Source of the DNA: a bacterium
Lineage (GTDB): Bacteria > UBA9089 > CG2-30-40-21 > SBAY01
Assembly: GCA_040757115.1 (NCBI GenBank)
Contig: JBFLYA010000220.1
Span: 1-6,124 of the forward strand
Length of the DNA: 6,124 nt
Reading direction: 5' to 3'
The stretch's first letter is position 1. Every line of letters begins with the position of its first letter. Shown here piece by piece: positions 1 to 6,124 of the stretch. The notes beneath the pieces were generated by a model. That model was given only the letters and a program-made list of their open reading frames with translations. It was not told the origin of the DNA and made no database searches. A program made the translations under genes and the position numbers.

Positions 1-1464
1 TTAGAATGCCTTCAGCAAGCAGAATTGGTTGTCTATGATTATCTGGCGAATGAAGAACTACTGAATTGGGTTAAAAATGGTGCGGAGGTAATTTATGTTG
101 GGAAAAAGGCTGGTGAACATACCTTTTCTCAAGGACAAATTAACCAATTATTGGTAGATAAAGCTAACGAAGGCAAAGTCATCGTTCGACTTAAAGGTGG
201 CGACCCATTTGTCTTTGGTAGAGGTGGCGAAGAAGCTGAATTCCTTGTTGAAAACGGTATAGATTTTGAAGTTGTGCCAGGCGTAACATCTGCGGTTGCT
301 GTGCCTGCCTACGCTGGCATTCCATTAACCCATCGAAAATATACATCCCTTGTAACTATTATTACGGGTCATGAGGCTTTAGACAAATCTTCTTTACCCG
401 GGTCAGAGATAGCTAAAGTTGGCGGGACACTTGTTATCCTGATGGGGACTTCAAAATTGGAACAAATTATTAATGAATTGATAAACAATGGGTTAAATGG
501 ACAAACGCCCATTGCCGTAATTTACTCTGGAACATTGAGTGACCAAAAAACAATTACAGGCACATTGAACAATATCGTGGAAAAAATCCATAGGTTAAAA
601 CCTCCAACCATTAGCATTATTGGTGAGGTAGTAAATTTACGCCAATCACTTAATTGGTTTGAGAAAAAGCCGTTATTTGGCAAGAAGATTTTAATCACCC
701 GGACAAGAGAACAGGCAAGTGAGTTAAGTAAATTATTAAAAACCTATGGGGCTTCGGTTGTCGAATTCCCGGTGATTAAAATCGTTCTACCTGTAGATGT
801 TAAAAAATTAGACAATGCCATTACCCAACTTGATACTTATGATTGGATTATCTTTACCAGTGTTAATGGAGTAAAATACTTCTTTAATCAATTAAGAAAA
901 ATTGGCAAGGATATCCGCGAATTAAAAGGTCTAAAAATAGCCGCAATTGGTCCTGCAACTAACAAAATGCTCAGGGATTTAGAATTAAATGTTGATTACC
1001 AGCCTGAAGAAGAATGGACGCAGGAAGGATTGATTGAAGGATTTAAAAAATTTGAAATGAGAGGAAAAAGAGTTCTTGTGCCAAGAAGTGAAGAGGCGCG
1101 CCAGGTATTGATTGAAGGACTAAAAGAAATGGAGGCACAAGTAGATGATGTGGCGGCATATCGAACAATTAAAGAAGAATCAGATGTAGGTTATTTGAAA
1201 GAATTGTTATCTCGCGGCGAAATTGATATAATTACCTTTACCAGCTCATCTACAGTGACAAATTTCTGTTGTCTTTTTAATAAAGAGGAAATTAACCATC
1301 TTTTAAATAAAGTCAAAATAGCCTCTATTGGTCCTATCACTACTCAAAAGGCACAAGCCCTTGGTCTAAAAGTAGATATTACGGCTAAGGAATATACAAT
1401 AAAAGGTTTAGTCAAGGCAATCCTTAAAGCGGAACTTCCCCTCAAAAGAGGGGTAGGTGTTTAG
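1..1464 (+). CDS. cobA-hemD: Fused uroporphyrinogen-III C-methyltransferase / uroporphyrinogen-III synthase (CobA-HemD), 5'-truncated by window edge
   Basis: This bifunctional cytosolic tetrapyrrole enzyme closes hydroxymethylbilane to uroporphyrinogen III (HemD half) and methylates it with SAM to precorrin-2 (CobA half), at the branch to siroheme, cobalamin and heme. The frame is open to base 1 and already reads as CobA there ([15 protein letters not shown]), so the true start lies upstream; family members usually begin about 20 residues earlier. The TTG at 25 is not the start. Counting visible residues from base 1, the CobA signatures are [17 protein letters not shown] (63-79), VPGVTSA (92-98) and GIPLTHR (106-112). 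The HemD half starts near residue 227 (GKKILITR) and shows IFTSVNGV, a conserved VAAYR segment and TFTSSSTV. The last residues, LPLKRGVGV, lie past the usual HemD end and are encoded by a hairpin. Family identification is very secure. The gene to its right is convergent. Confidence 0.96.
   Translation, partial: LECLQQAELVVYDYLANEELLNWVKNGAEVIYVGKKAGEHTFSQGQINQLLVDKANEGKVIVRLKGGDPFVFGRGGEEAEFLVENGIDFEVVPGVTSAVAVPAYAGIPLTHRKYTSLVTIITGHEALDKSSLPGSEIAKVGGTLVILMGTSKLEQIINELINNGLNGQTPIAVIYSGTLSDQKTITGTLNNIVEKIHRLKPPTISIIGEVVNLRQSLNWFEKKPLFGKKILITRTREQASELSKLLKTYGASVVEFPVIKIVLPVDVKKLDNAITQLDTYDWIIFTSVNGVKYFFNQLRKIGKDIRELKGLKIAAIGPATNKMLRDLELNVDYQPEEEWTQEGLIEGFKKFEMRGKRVLVPRSEEARQVLIEGLKEMEAQVDDVAAYRTIKEESDVGYLKELLSRGEIDIITFTSSSTVTNFCCLFNKEEINHLLNKVKIASIGPITTQKAQALGLKVDITAKEYTIKGLVKAILKAELPLKRGVGV
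1438..1453 (+). repeat. Small GC-rich hairpin in the cobA-hemD 3' end
   Basis: CCCCTC and GAGGGG form a perfect 6-bp stem around an AAAA loop. The hairpin lies inside the coding region and supplies codons of the C-terminal LPLKRGVGV tail. No T-run follows, so it is not a canonical intrinsic terminator. It could be a short dispersed palindrome that extended the gene, or part of a 3'-end RNA structure together with the next hairpin. Confidence 0.5.
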
Positions 1465-1484
1465 CGTGTTCTGAATGACGCTAA
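1461..1484 (+). terminator. Hairpin overlapping the cobA-hemD stop codon; possible weak terminator
   Basis: TTAGCGT (1461-1467) and ACGCTAA (1478-1484) are exact 7-base inverted repeats around a 10-base loop. The TAG stop (1462-1464) lies inside the left arm. Only TTTAA follows, so Rho-independent termination would be weak. ACGC (1478-1481) can also pair with GCGT (1491-1494), which would compete with the first stem. The symmetry is directly visible; a terminator role is inferred from position only. Confidence 0.4.
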
Positions 1485-1550
1485 TTTAAGGCGTAACTCT
1501 TTGGTAAATAATAGGATACCGATGTAAAATATTCCACCAGGAGTTTAATG

Positions 1551-1728
1551 CAAATATCAAAATGTAAAAATCAAAATTACAAAGCAAAATGCAAAAATAC
1601 TTGTAAGGCAATAAAAAAAATCAAATATTAAAAATCAAAAATAAGAATAAAAGAATTCCTTAATTTTGATATTTGCTCTTTGATTTTTGATATGATATTT
1701 GATATGTCATTTTGCATTTTAATATTTA
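1551..1728. repeat. A/T-rich imperfect palindromic repeat (MITE-like or dispersed intergenic element)
   Basis: This A-rich then T-rich stretch lies between two convergent genes. The outer arms, 1552-1569 and 1710-1727, match as inverted repeats at 16 of 18 positions, both differences being transitions. Further exact inverted matches are 1551-1563 with 1663-1675 (13 bases), 1586-1596 with 1710-1720 (11 bases, AAAATGCAAAA) and 1630-1639 with 1679-1688 (10 bases). The left half is built from units like AAATATCAAAATG and GCAAAATGCAAAAAT, the right half from their complements. It could fold into a long imperfect hairpin and act as a bidirectional terminator. It encodes no credible protein. Whether it is repeated elsewhere cannot be seen here. 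Confidence 0.65.
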
Positions 1729-1732
1729 ATTT

Positions 1733-2833
1733 TTATACCTCTTCCAACTCATACTTTCTTGTTCCTAATCCAATTTGCTGGGCATAAGCAAGTTGAGGTT
1801 CTCCGGTTAGGTTATGGATAATTCCCTGTAATTTATCTTTTCCTGGTTCAAGATTGCTTTTTAAGGCGGTATTTGGGATACCGATTTGTTGATTTACGAG
1901 GTCAATCGCCGCCTGGTCAATCGCCACAGGGTCTAATGAAGATAAAATGCCAACATCCGGAATGATATTAGCATCAGAATGCGGACAACAATCACAATCC
2001 GGGCTAACATCCATAATAAAATTAAAAAAACACGCCTTTTTATCTAAAAGAGCCCCGTAGGCAAATTCAACCATTCTCTCCTGAACAACTATCGAAGAAA
2101 GCCCCAGCCAATCAACATTAAAAACCTTATTCGGGCACATCACCAGGCATTCCCCACAACCAAGACATTTATTTTTATCAATTCTGGGTAATTTATTTTC
2201 AACATTTATTGCCTGTCCCGGGCAATTATCAACACAAATTAAACACCCCTGACAATTCTTTGCTTTGACTAACGGGACCGCATTGCAGTGCATTTTAAAT
2301 TTACCACTACGGTCTGCCAGCCCCATCCCCATATTTTTTAGCGTGCCTCCAAAACCTGTAACCGCATGTCCCTTAAAATGGGCTAAACTAATCAACAAAT
2401 CTGCTTCTTTAACTACTTGTGAGATTGTGACTGATTTAAAATGTTTTTTATTAATTGTTACCTCAAGTTTTGCCTCTCCTTTTAGTCCATCGCCAATGAT
2501 TATTGGTGCTTGAACACAGGAATAAGTAAAGCCGTTGGCATAAGCGGTTTGCAGGTGTTTGACGGCATTGGCTCTACTGCCGGCATAAAGGGTATTCGTA
2601 TCGGTCAGAAATGGATTTCCACCAGCCGCCTTGACATACTTGACTAACTCCCTTATCCAGATGGGATGAATAAATGCCAGATTACCCATTTCACCAAAAT
2701 GGAGTTTGATGGCAATAAGGGCATTTTTAGTTACTAATTCATTTAACTTTAATTTTTTTAGCAATTTATTAAATTTAGCAAATGAATTCTCACCAAAACT
2801 TGCCCGCATATTCATAAAAAAAACTTTAGCCAT
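1733..2833 (-). CDS. DUF362 domain-containing protein with two 4Fe-4S ferredoxin-type clusters
   Basis: A 366-residue, probably cytoplasmic iron-sulfur protein of the DUF362 family, whose reaction is not established. Residues 1-180 carry the N-terminal DUF362 part, including AIKLHFGEMGN (41-51), a TDTNTLY segment (77-83) and the signature HFKGH..GFGGTLKNMGMG (152-171). Two 4Fe-4S motifs follow: C194-x2-C197-x2-C200-x3-C204-P and C223-x2-C226-x2-C229-x3-C233-P. After these come DCDCCPHSD (279-287) and a C-terminal DPVAIDQA segment (301-308). The extra cysteines C280, C282 and C283 might bind another metal. No signal peptide or membrane segment is seen. The ATG at 2833-2831 has a clear GGAGAG five bases upstream, which fixes the start. 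The gene is transcribed alone, 117 bases after the nuclease gene, and converges on cobA-hemD. Electron transfer or redox maturation is a guess from the clusters. Confidence 0.9.
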   Translation of the reverse strand: MAKVFFMNMRASFGENSFAKFNKLLKKLKLNELVTKNALIAIKLHFGEMGNLAFIHPIWIRELVKYVKAAGGNPFLTDTNTLYAGSRANAVKHLQTAYANGFTYSCVQAPIIIGDGLKGEAKLEVTINKKHFKSVTISQVVKEADLLISLAHFKGHAVTGFGGTLKNMGMGLADRSGKFKMHCNAVPLVKAKNCQGCLICVDNCPGQAINVENKLPRIDKNKCLGCGECLVMCPNKVFNVDWLGLSSIVVQERMVEFAYGALLDKKACFFNFIMDVSPDCDCCPHSDANIIPDVGILSSLDPVAIDQAAIDLVNQQIGIPNTALKSNLEPGKDKLQGIIHNLTGEPQLAYAQQIGLGTRKYELEEV

Positions 2834-2950
2834 AACTACTCTCCACTTTTTTCTAATCTTTACTCTGCGGTGAACGGTTACGAATTTTGTAATTTACATC
2901 CACTCTCTCTATCCTTATGAGATGTTTCCCGTCTTGCTATTTCTTCAGGC
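2834..2950. other. Non-coding spacer between the nuclease and DUF362 genes
   Basis: These 117 bases hold the DUF362 ribosome binding site but no convincing -35/-10 pair and no strong terminator. On the minus strand one frame is open from just after the nuclease stop to a TAA near 2877. It reads protein-like (KPEEIARRE, then HKDRESG) but has no ATG, GTG or TTG start in a sensible place. It may be a decayed gene end or a fragment of a dispersed repeat. Confidence 0.4.
2839..2844 (-). promoter_or_regulatory. Ribosome binding site of the DUF362 gene
   Basis: On the minus strand this reads GGAGAG, five bases before the ATG at 2833. It is the clearest Shine-Dalgarno sequence among the minus-strand genes and supports the chosen start. 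Confidence 0.75.
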
Positions 2951-3661
2951 TTAAATGGTTTTATTTAATAAATTCTTCATAACTTCAAATGCAATTAAAA
3001 GGTTTTCTTTTCGTAATGCCTTGTAATAATCAGGCTTATGTATTGGTCTATTAACTTTGCGCTCTCCTTCAAGTAAAGTAAGTATATTTAAGTCAATATC
3101 AAAATATGATAATAGAGTATGTGTAGAGGGACTACCATATTGGACACTATTTGCTGATGAATAATCTCCACCTAATTGACTTTCTAATTGAAAAAGTACA
3201 AAAAACAAATCAGGATACATTTGTTTTAACAAGGTAAAATCAACAAGAATTCTCTTCAACATTGCATTTTCAGTATATGCTTTACATTCTATTGCAATTT
3301 TAAACTTACCATCTATGTAAACATGTATATCTGTGGCTAATGAATAATAAAACCTTTTTATATTTTTTTCAATGTATTCCTTTACTTCAAGACTCTTAAT
3401 TCTTTTTAGGTATTCCTTTTTCAATGGGATTTTTATCCTTTTTCTTTCGGTAGATAATCGATTAATATCATAACCCAATTCCTCCCATGCTATTTCTATT
3501 AAACTTTTGGCTAAACTCTCAACTAATAATCCTTTCCCTGCCCTTATAATACCACCGTACGCTCTGTCTTCGGAATCCTTTGCCTTTGTATCAATGCCTT
3601 TAACCAAAAACTCATAAGCATTAATAAGTGATTGAATGTTTCTTGAAACTTTGTTTTTCAT
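2951..3661 (-). CDS. Putative Type II restriction endonuclease, PD-(D/E)xK fold
   Basis: A 236-residue protein that most likely cuts DNA at the site protected by the adjacent methyltransferase. The catalytic signature is D111 (ATDIHVYIDGKF), followed by a beta strand carrying E125-C-K127 (IAIECKAY). This D-x13-E-x-K spacing is normal for PD-(D/E)xK nucleases. A preceding helix with GLLVESLAKSLIE (residues 44-56) offers E48 as a possible further acidic ligand. The C-terminal half contains a compact GSPSTHTLLSYFDID segment (177-190) and a basic RKVNRPIHK stretch (201-209), possible DNA contacts. I do not recognise the exact family or target site. The start is eight bases after the methyltransferase stop, with only a weak AGAG upstream, so translation may be coupled to the methyltransferase. 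The length suits an orthodox Type II enzyme. The assignment rests on the visible motif and on gene context. Confidence 0.8.
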   Translation of the reverse strand: MKNKVSRNIQSLINAYEFLVKGIDTKAKDSEDRAYGGIIRAGKGLLVESLAKSLIEIAWEELGYDINRLSTERKRIKIPLKKEYLKRIKSLEVKEYIEKNIKRFYYSLATDIHVYIDGKFKIAIECKAYTENAMLKRILVDFTLLKQMYPDLFFVLFQLESQLGGDYSSANSVQYGSPSTHTLLSYFDIDLNILTLLEGERKVNRPIHKPDYYKALRKENLLIAFEVMKNLLNKTI

Positions 3662-3669
3662 ACTTTTCT

Positions 3670-4881
3670 CTAAAATAATCTCATGTCAATCTGTGTTTCT
3701 TTAAGTCTATTTTCTGCTTTTTTACAGTATTCTTCAGAAATGTCAATACCAATATATTTTCGGGACAGTTTTTTAGCCACAGCAGTAGTTGTTCCGACGC
3801 CATTAAAAGGGTCTAAAATTACATCGCCTTTATAACAAAACAATTTTAATATCCTCTCAACGAGATTTTCAGGAAACATCGCCGGATGTCCATATTTTTT
3901 CATGTTTCTTTCTGGAGCAATATCCCACTTTCCTATTACATATTTCTTAAATTCTTCATCAGAAATATCAATATTTTCACTATTACCGTCTTTCTTTAAA
4001 TCGCCTTTACAAAATACTTCAAGGAATTCCCATGTATATTTTAAATAGGGATTACTTGGGCTTTTCCATGACCCCCAGGCGGTATATTTGCAATTCCAAT
4101 TATGTTTATCCCATAAAATTTCACCTTTCCAGATCATTTTTTGGCTCATAAAAAAATTAGAGATTATGTGATGAATTGGAATATAATCTGAAAATAAAGG
4201 TTGAACATTAACAATAATTCTCCCGCCATATTTTAAAACCCTTATACACTCCTTAAATACAGCAAATAGTTTATTAAAATATGAATTCCATTCTGTCCCA
4301 TCTTTATGATTTTCATAATCTAATCCAAAATTATACGGTGGGGATGTAAAAATTAAATCTATACAATTGTCAGGGAATTGCTTTAATACTTCTTCACTAT
4401 CTCCTTTTATTATTTTATTTATAAACTGTTCAGGCACCCTGTGGTTATTTTTTGAGAAGGTATTATCTTTTGCATAATAATACATTCCTCTTTCTTTTTC
4501 TTTTCCTTCTCTTCCCTTAACTTTTCTCTCTCGAGTATATCCGACATATAATCTTTTTCTACCTTTTAAACCATAACTTTTTATTTTTTCAATGCTCTCC
4601 AATATAACTTTTAATATGTTGGATTCTTTATCATCCGCATCTTTTGATAAAATATATATATTCCTTTTGAAATCAGCAAAATCTATTTGATATAGATTAA
4701 TTATTAAATCATTATCTTTAAATTCAAAGTATATATCTTCTTTAGAATAAAGAGACAAAAGTTGCTGTATAATAGGATTATTTTGTAAATCTATACCATC
4801 TCGATTGATTTTTATGATTTTATATCCATCTTTAATATTTTGTTTTTTATTTACTTCCAGCATTTTTGTCAATCTCTCCAT
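3670..4881 (-). CDS. Beta-class DNA methyltransferase (N4-cytosine or N6-adenine) of a Type II restriction-modification pair, with N-terminal extension
   Basis: A 403-residue SAM-dependent methyltransferase that would protect host DNA from the nuclease encoded just downstream. Catalytic motif IV is TSPPYN (179-184). Motif X is near GHPAMFP (331-337), and motif I (SAM binding) is DPFNGVGTT (357-365), followed by YIGIDIS (376-382). Motif IV before motif I is the beta-class order. TSPPY and the WGSWKSPSNP segment (269-278) favour N4-cytosine, but N6-adenine is not excluded. The target recognition part probably lies between about 257 and 330. Residues 1-150 precede the methyltransferase core and match nothing I recognise; they include a lysine/arginine/glutamate-rich stretch at 106-131. 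The gene starts six bases after the tadZ-like stop. The first ATG has a poor ribosome site, while Met7 (4863-4861) has GGAGAG ten bases upstream, so the true start may be Met7. Parts of this gene are very AT-rich (15-22% GC in two 60-base lines). Confidence 0.92.
   Translation of the reverse strand: MERLTKMLEVNKKQNIKDGYKIIKINRDGIDLQNNPIIQQLLSLYSKEDIYFEFKDNDLIINLYQIDFADFKRNIYILSKDADDKESNILKVILESIEKIKSYGLKGRKRLYVGYTRERKVKGREGKEKERGMYYYAKDNTFSKNNHRVPEQFINKIIKGDSEEVLKQFPDNCIDLIFTSPPYNFGLDYENHKDGTEWNSYFNKLFAVFKECIRVLKYGGRIIVNVQPLFSDYIPIHHIISNFFMSQKMIWKGEILWDKHNWNCKYTAWGSWKSPSNPYLKYTWEFLEVFCKGDLKKDGNSENIDISDEEFKKYVIGKWDIAPERNMKKYGHPAMFPENLVERILKLFCYKGDVILDPFNGVGTTTAVAKKLSRKYIGIDISEEYCKKAENRLKETQIDMRLF
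4871..4880 (-). promoter_or_regulatory. Shine-Dalgarno-like sequence inside the first methyltransferase codons, favouring an internal start
   Basis: On the minus strand the first ATG (4881-4879) runs into GGAGAG, followed by ATTGACAAAA and a second in-frame ATG at 4863-4861. This gives the second start a good ribosome site with ten-base spacing. The first start has only a GGTGG within the preceding gene's last codons, about twelve bases away. Using the second start would shorten the protein by six residues. Confidence 0.45.
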
Positions 4882-4887
4882 TTTTAA

Positions 4888-6117
4888 TCATTTCCACCAC
4901 TTCTTAGGTTTAACCTTATCAATTCTTTCGATAAGTCTATCTGCAAGTTGAGTAATACTCTTAGAAATATCACTTTTAGGGTTTTTAATAATAAAAGGCA
5001 CGCCTTCGTTTATGGAAGGGATAGCCACAGGACCATTACTTGGAATTAATTCGAGGATAGGCACAGAAAGGGCTTCTTTTACCTCCTTCATAGAAATGCC
5101 CATTTTGGTATTAGCTCGATTGAGAACTAATTTTACCTTAGGCATAAATCCAAGTTTTTCCATTATTTCTAATGATAGTTTTGCGTTTTTAATTGTAGGA
5201 ATATCGAGGGTAAGCAATAAAATAATTATATCCGCACTGGTTAAGGCAACTAAAATAGACTCAGATAAAATTCGACTGCAATCAATAATGGTGTAATGGT
5301 ATTTATTACGGATTAGTTTTAGAATTTTTTCTATGTGTTCGCCGCTAACTAAATCTGCCTCTTCTGGGGTTAGTGGTGCAGGTAAAATGGCGAGTTTATC
5401 CCGATATTTAATCAGATAGGATTCTAATAATTCATCATCTATCTCGCCTAATTCATTAATCTCTTTAGTTAAGCCGGTAATAGTTTTAGTTGGAGACAAA
5501 TTAAGCATAATGGCAACATCACCAAATTGTAAGTCAAGATCTATCAAGGCAACTTTTTTATTTTGGGGATGAAGGGACTCAGCCATACATACGGCTAAAT
5601 TAGTGCTTAATAGAGTTCTCCCAACACCGCCTTTTGCCCCGAAAACTGCAATTATTTTGCTTTTCACTATAGGAGCAGGCGTAACCGCCGTGGTCTCTAT
5701 TTTTTCCCGTCTTTGATTATTTAACTCAAATATCTCAATTATGACCTTATGTAACTCAAGTTGGTCTATTGGATGAACTAAAAAGGAGCGGACGCCACTT
5801 AACATCGCTTTCTTCAATTCATCCGGGGTTAAAGAACGGTCACTGAGAGTTATCACACTTGAGCCTGGAAATGTCCGCGCTATTCCACAGGAGGCATTTA
5901 GACCTTCGATATTAGTGCTCAGGAGGATAATATCTGGTGAGAATTTTGTGGCTAATGTTTCTATATCCCTGAAACTATCTGCTTCACCAACTATTTGTAG
6001 GTCTTTATCCCCTAAAATAAGTTTAGATTCTGGGGTTACTTGAAATAATAACTTTTTTAATTCTAATCGTGTCTTTAAATCTGCATCAGCAACAAGTATT
6101 TTTATCATTTGTGCCAT
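4888..6117 (-). CDS. cpaE/tadZ: TadZ/CpaE-like pilus-assembly ATPase with degenerate receiver domain
   Basis: A 409-residue MinD/ParA-superfamily protein of the CpaE/TadZ type, which positions Flp (Tad) pilus or related Type II/IV secretion machinery at the inner membrane. Residues 4-130 form a response-regulator-like domain (IKILVADAD at 5-13). The phospho-acceptor position in PDIILLSTN is serine (S67) instead of aspartate, and the usual KP pair is HP (115-116), so it is a pseudo-receiver. The ATPase domain starts at about 153 with a deviant Walker A, GAKGGVGRT (160-168), then LIDLDLQFGD (191-200) and TIIDCSR (276-282). The D-x-Q-F-G-D element is typical of CpaE/TadZ. The frame is still open at the window end, but the domain begins at Met4, so ATG 6117-6115 is a sensible start. 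Upstream genes are not visible. In Tad loci cpaF often follows; here a methyltransferase does. Confidence 0.88.
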   Translation of the reverse strand: MAQMIKILVADADLKTRLELKKLLFQVTPESKLILGDKDLQIVGEADSFRDIETLATKFSPDIILLSTNIEGLNASCGIARTFPGSSVITLSDRSLTPDELKKAMLSGVRSFLVHPIDQLELHKVIIEIFELNNQRREKIETTAVTPAPIVKSKIIAVFGAKGGVGRTLLSTNLAVCMAESLHPQNKKVALIDLDLQFGDVAIMLNLSPTKTITGLTKEINELGEIDDELLESYLIKYRDKLAILPAPLTPEEADLVSGEHIEKILKLIRNKYHYTIIDCSRILSESILVALTSADIIILLLTLDIPTIKNAKLSLEIMEKLGFMPKVKLVLNRANTKMGISMKEVKEALSVPILELIPSNGPVAIPSINEGVPFIIKNPKSDISKSITQLADRLIERIDKVKPKKWWK

Positions 6118-6124
6118 TATTTTA

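Noticed and set aside
25-27. TTG as start codon of cobA-hemD
   Set aside because: The frame upstream to base 1 already encodes the conserved CobA N-terminal segment LECLQQAE, so the gene starts outside the window.
1548-1631. 27-codon plus-strand reading frame with a good AGGAG four bases before its ATG
   Set aside because: The codons are the A-rich arm of the palindromic repeat, giving a lysine/asparagine/cysteine-rich peptide without protein-like character. The ribosome-site match is probably chance.
1551-1728. CRISPR array in the repetitive A/T-rich region
   Set aside because: The repeated units are short, inverted and irregularly spaced, with no constant-length direct repeats or unique spacers and no cas genes nearby.
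2265-2513. Plus-strand open frame opposite the DUF362 gene
   Set aside because: It is the antisense shadow of the conserved DUF362 and ferredoxin coding region and has no own signals.
2834-2950. Sigma-70 promoter for the DUF362 gene
   Set aside because: I found no pair of -35 and -10 boxes with acceptable spacing; TTCACC and TAAAGA are only six bases apart.
5012-5296. Plus-strand open frame opposite the tadZ/cpaE-like gene
   Set aside because: It is the antisense shadow of the ATPase domain; the minus-strand frame carries all the conserved motifs.

Overview
The window looks like a chromosomal segment from an AT-rich bacterium, probably an uncultivated lineage. The signs are a fused uroporphyrinogen-III methyltransferase/synthase, a Flp/Tad-pilus localisation ATPase, a DUF362 ferredoxin-type protein and an A/T-rich palindromic intergenic repeat. 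I cannot name a phylum from the sequence alone. There is no rRNA, tRNA or CRISPR array, and no transposase gene.

Layout. Positions 1-1464 (+) hold the 3' part of a cobA-hemD fusion for siroheme/corrinoid/heme precursor synthesis; its 5' end lies before the window. Its last codons and stop codon fall in two small hairpins (1438-1453 and 1461-1484). Positions 1465-1732 separate two converging genes and contain a long imperfect A/T-rich palindrome (about 1551-1728), which looks like a dispersed repeat or MITE-like element. Positions 1733-2833 (-) encode a DUF362 protein with two 4Fe-4S clusters and its own good ribosome binding site. Positions 2834-2950 are non-coding.

Positions 2951-6117 are a tight three-gene run on the minus strand. 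In transcription order it is a TadZ/CpaE-like ATPase with a degenerate receiver domain (6117-4888), a beta-class DNA methyltransferase with a long unexplained N-terminal extension (4881-3670), and a PD-(D/E)xK nuclease (3661-2951). The gaps are only 6 and 8 bases. The last two are best read as a Type II restriction-modification pair, methyltransferase first.

How the parts relate. The restriction-modification genes have stretches much more AT-rich than their neighbours. They sit directly behind tadZ/cpaE, where a Tad pilus locus would often continue with cpaF/tadA. I infer a horizontally acquired defence cassette that landed behind a pilus gene and is probably transcribed from the pilus promoter. 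The most unusual parts of the window are the methyltransferase extension, the unassigned nuclease family and specificity, and the palindromic repeat. I did not see evidence for a wholly new type of system.
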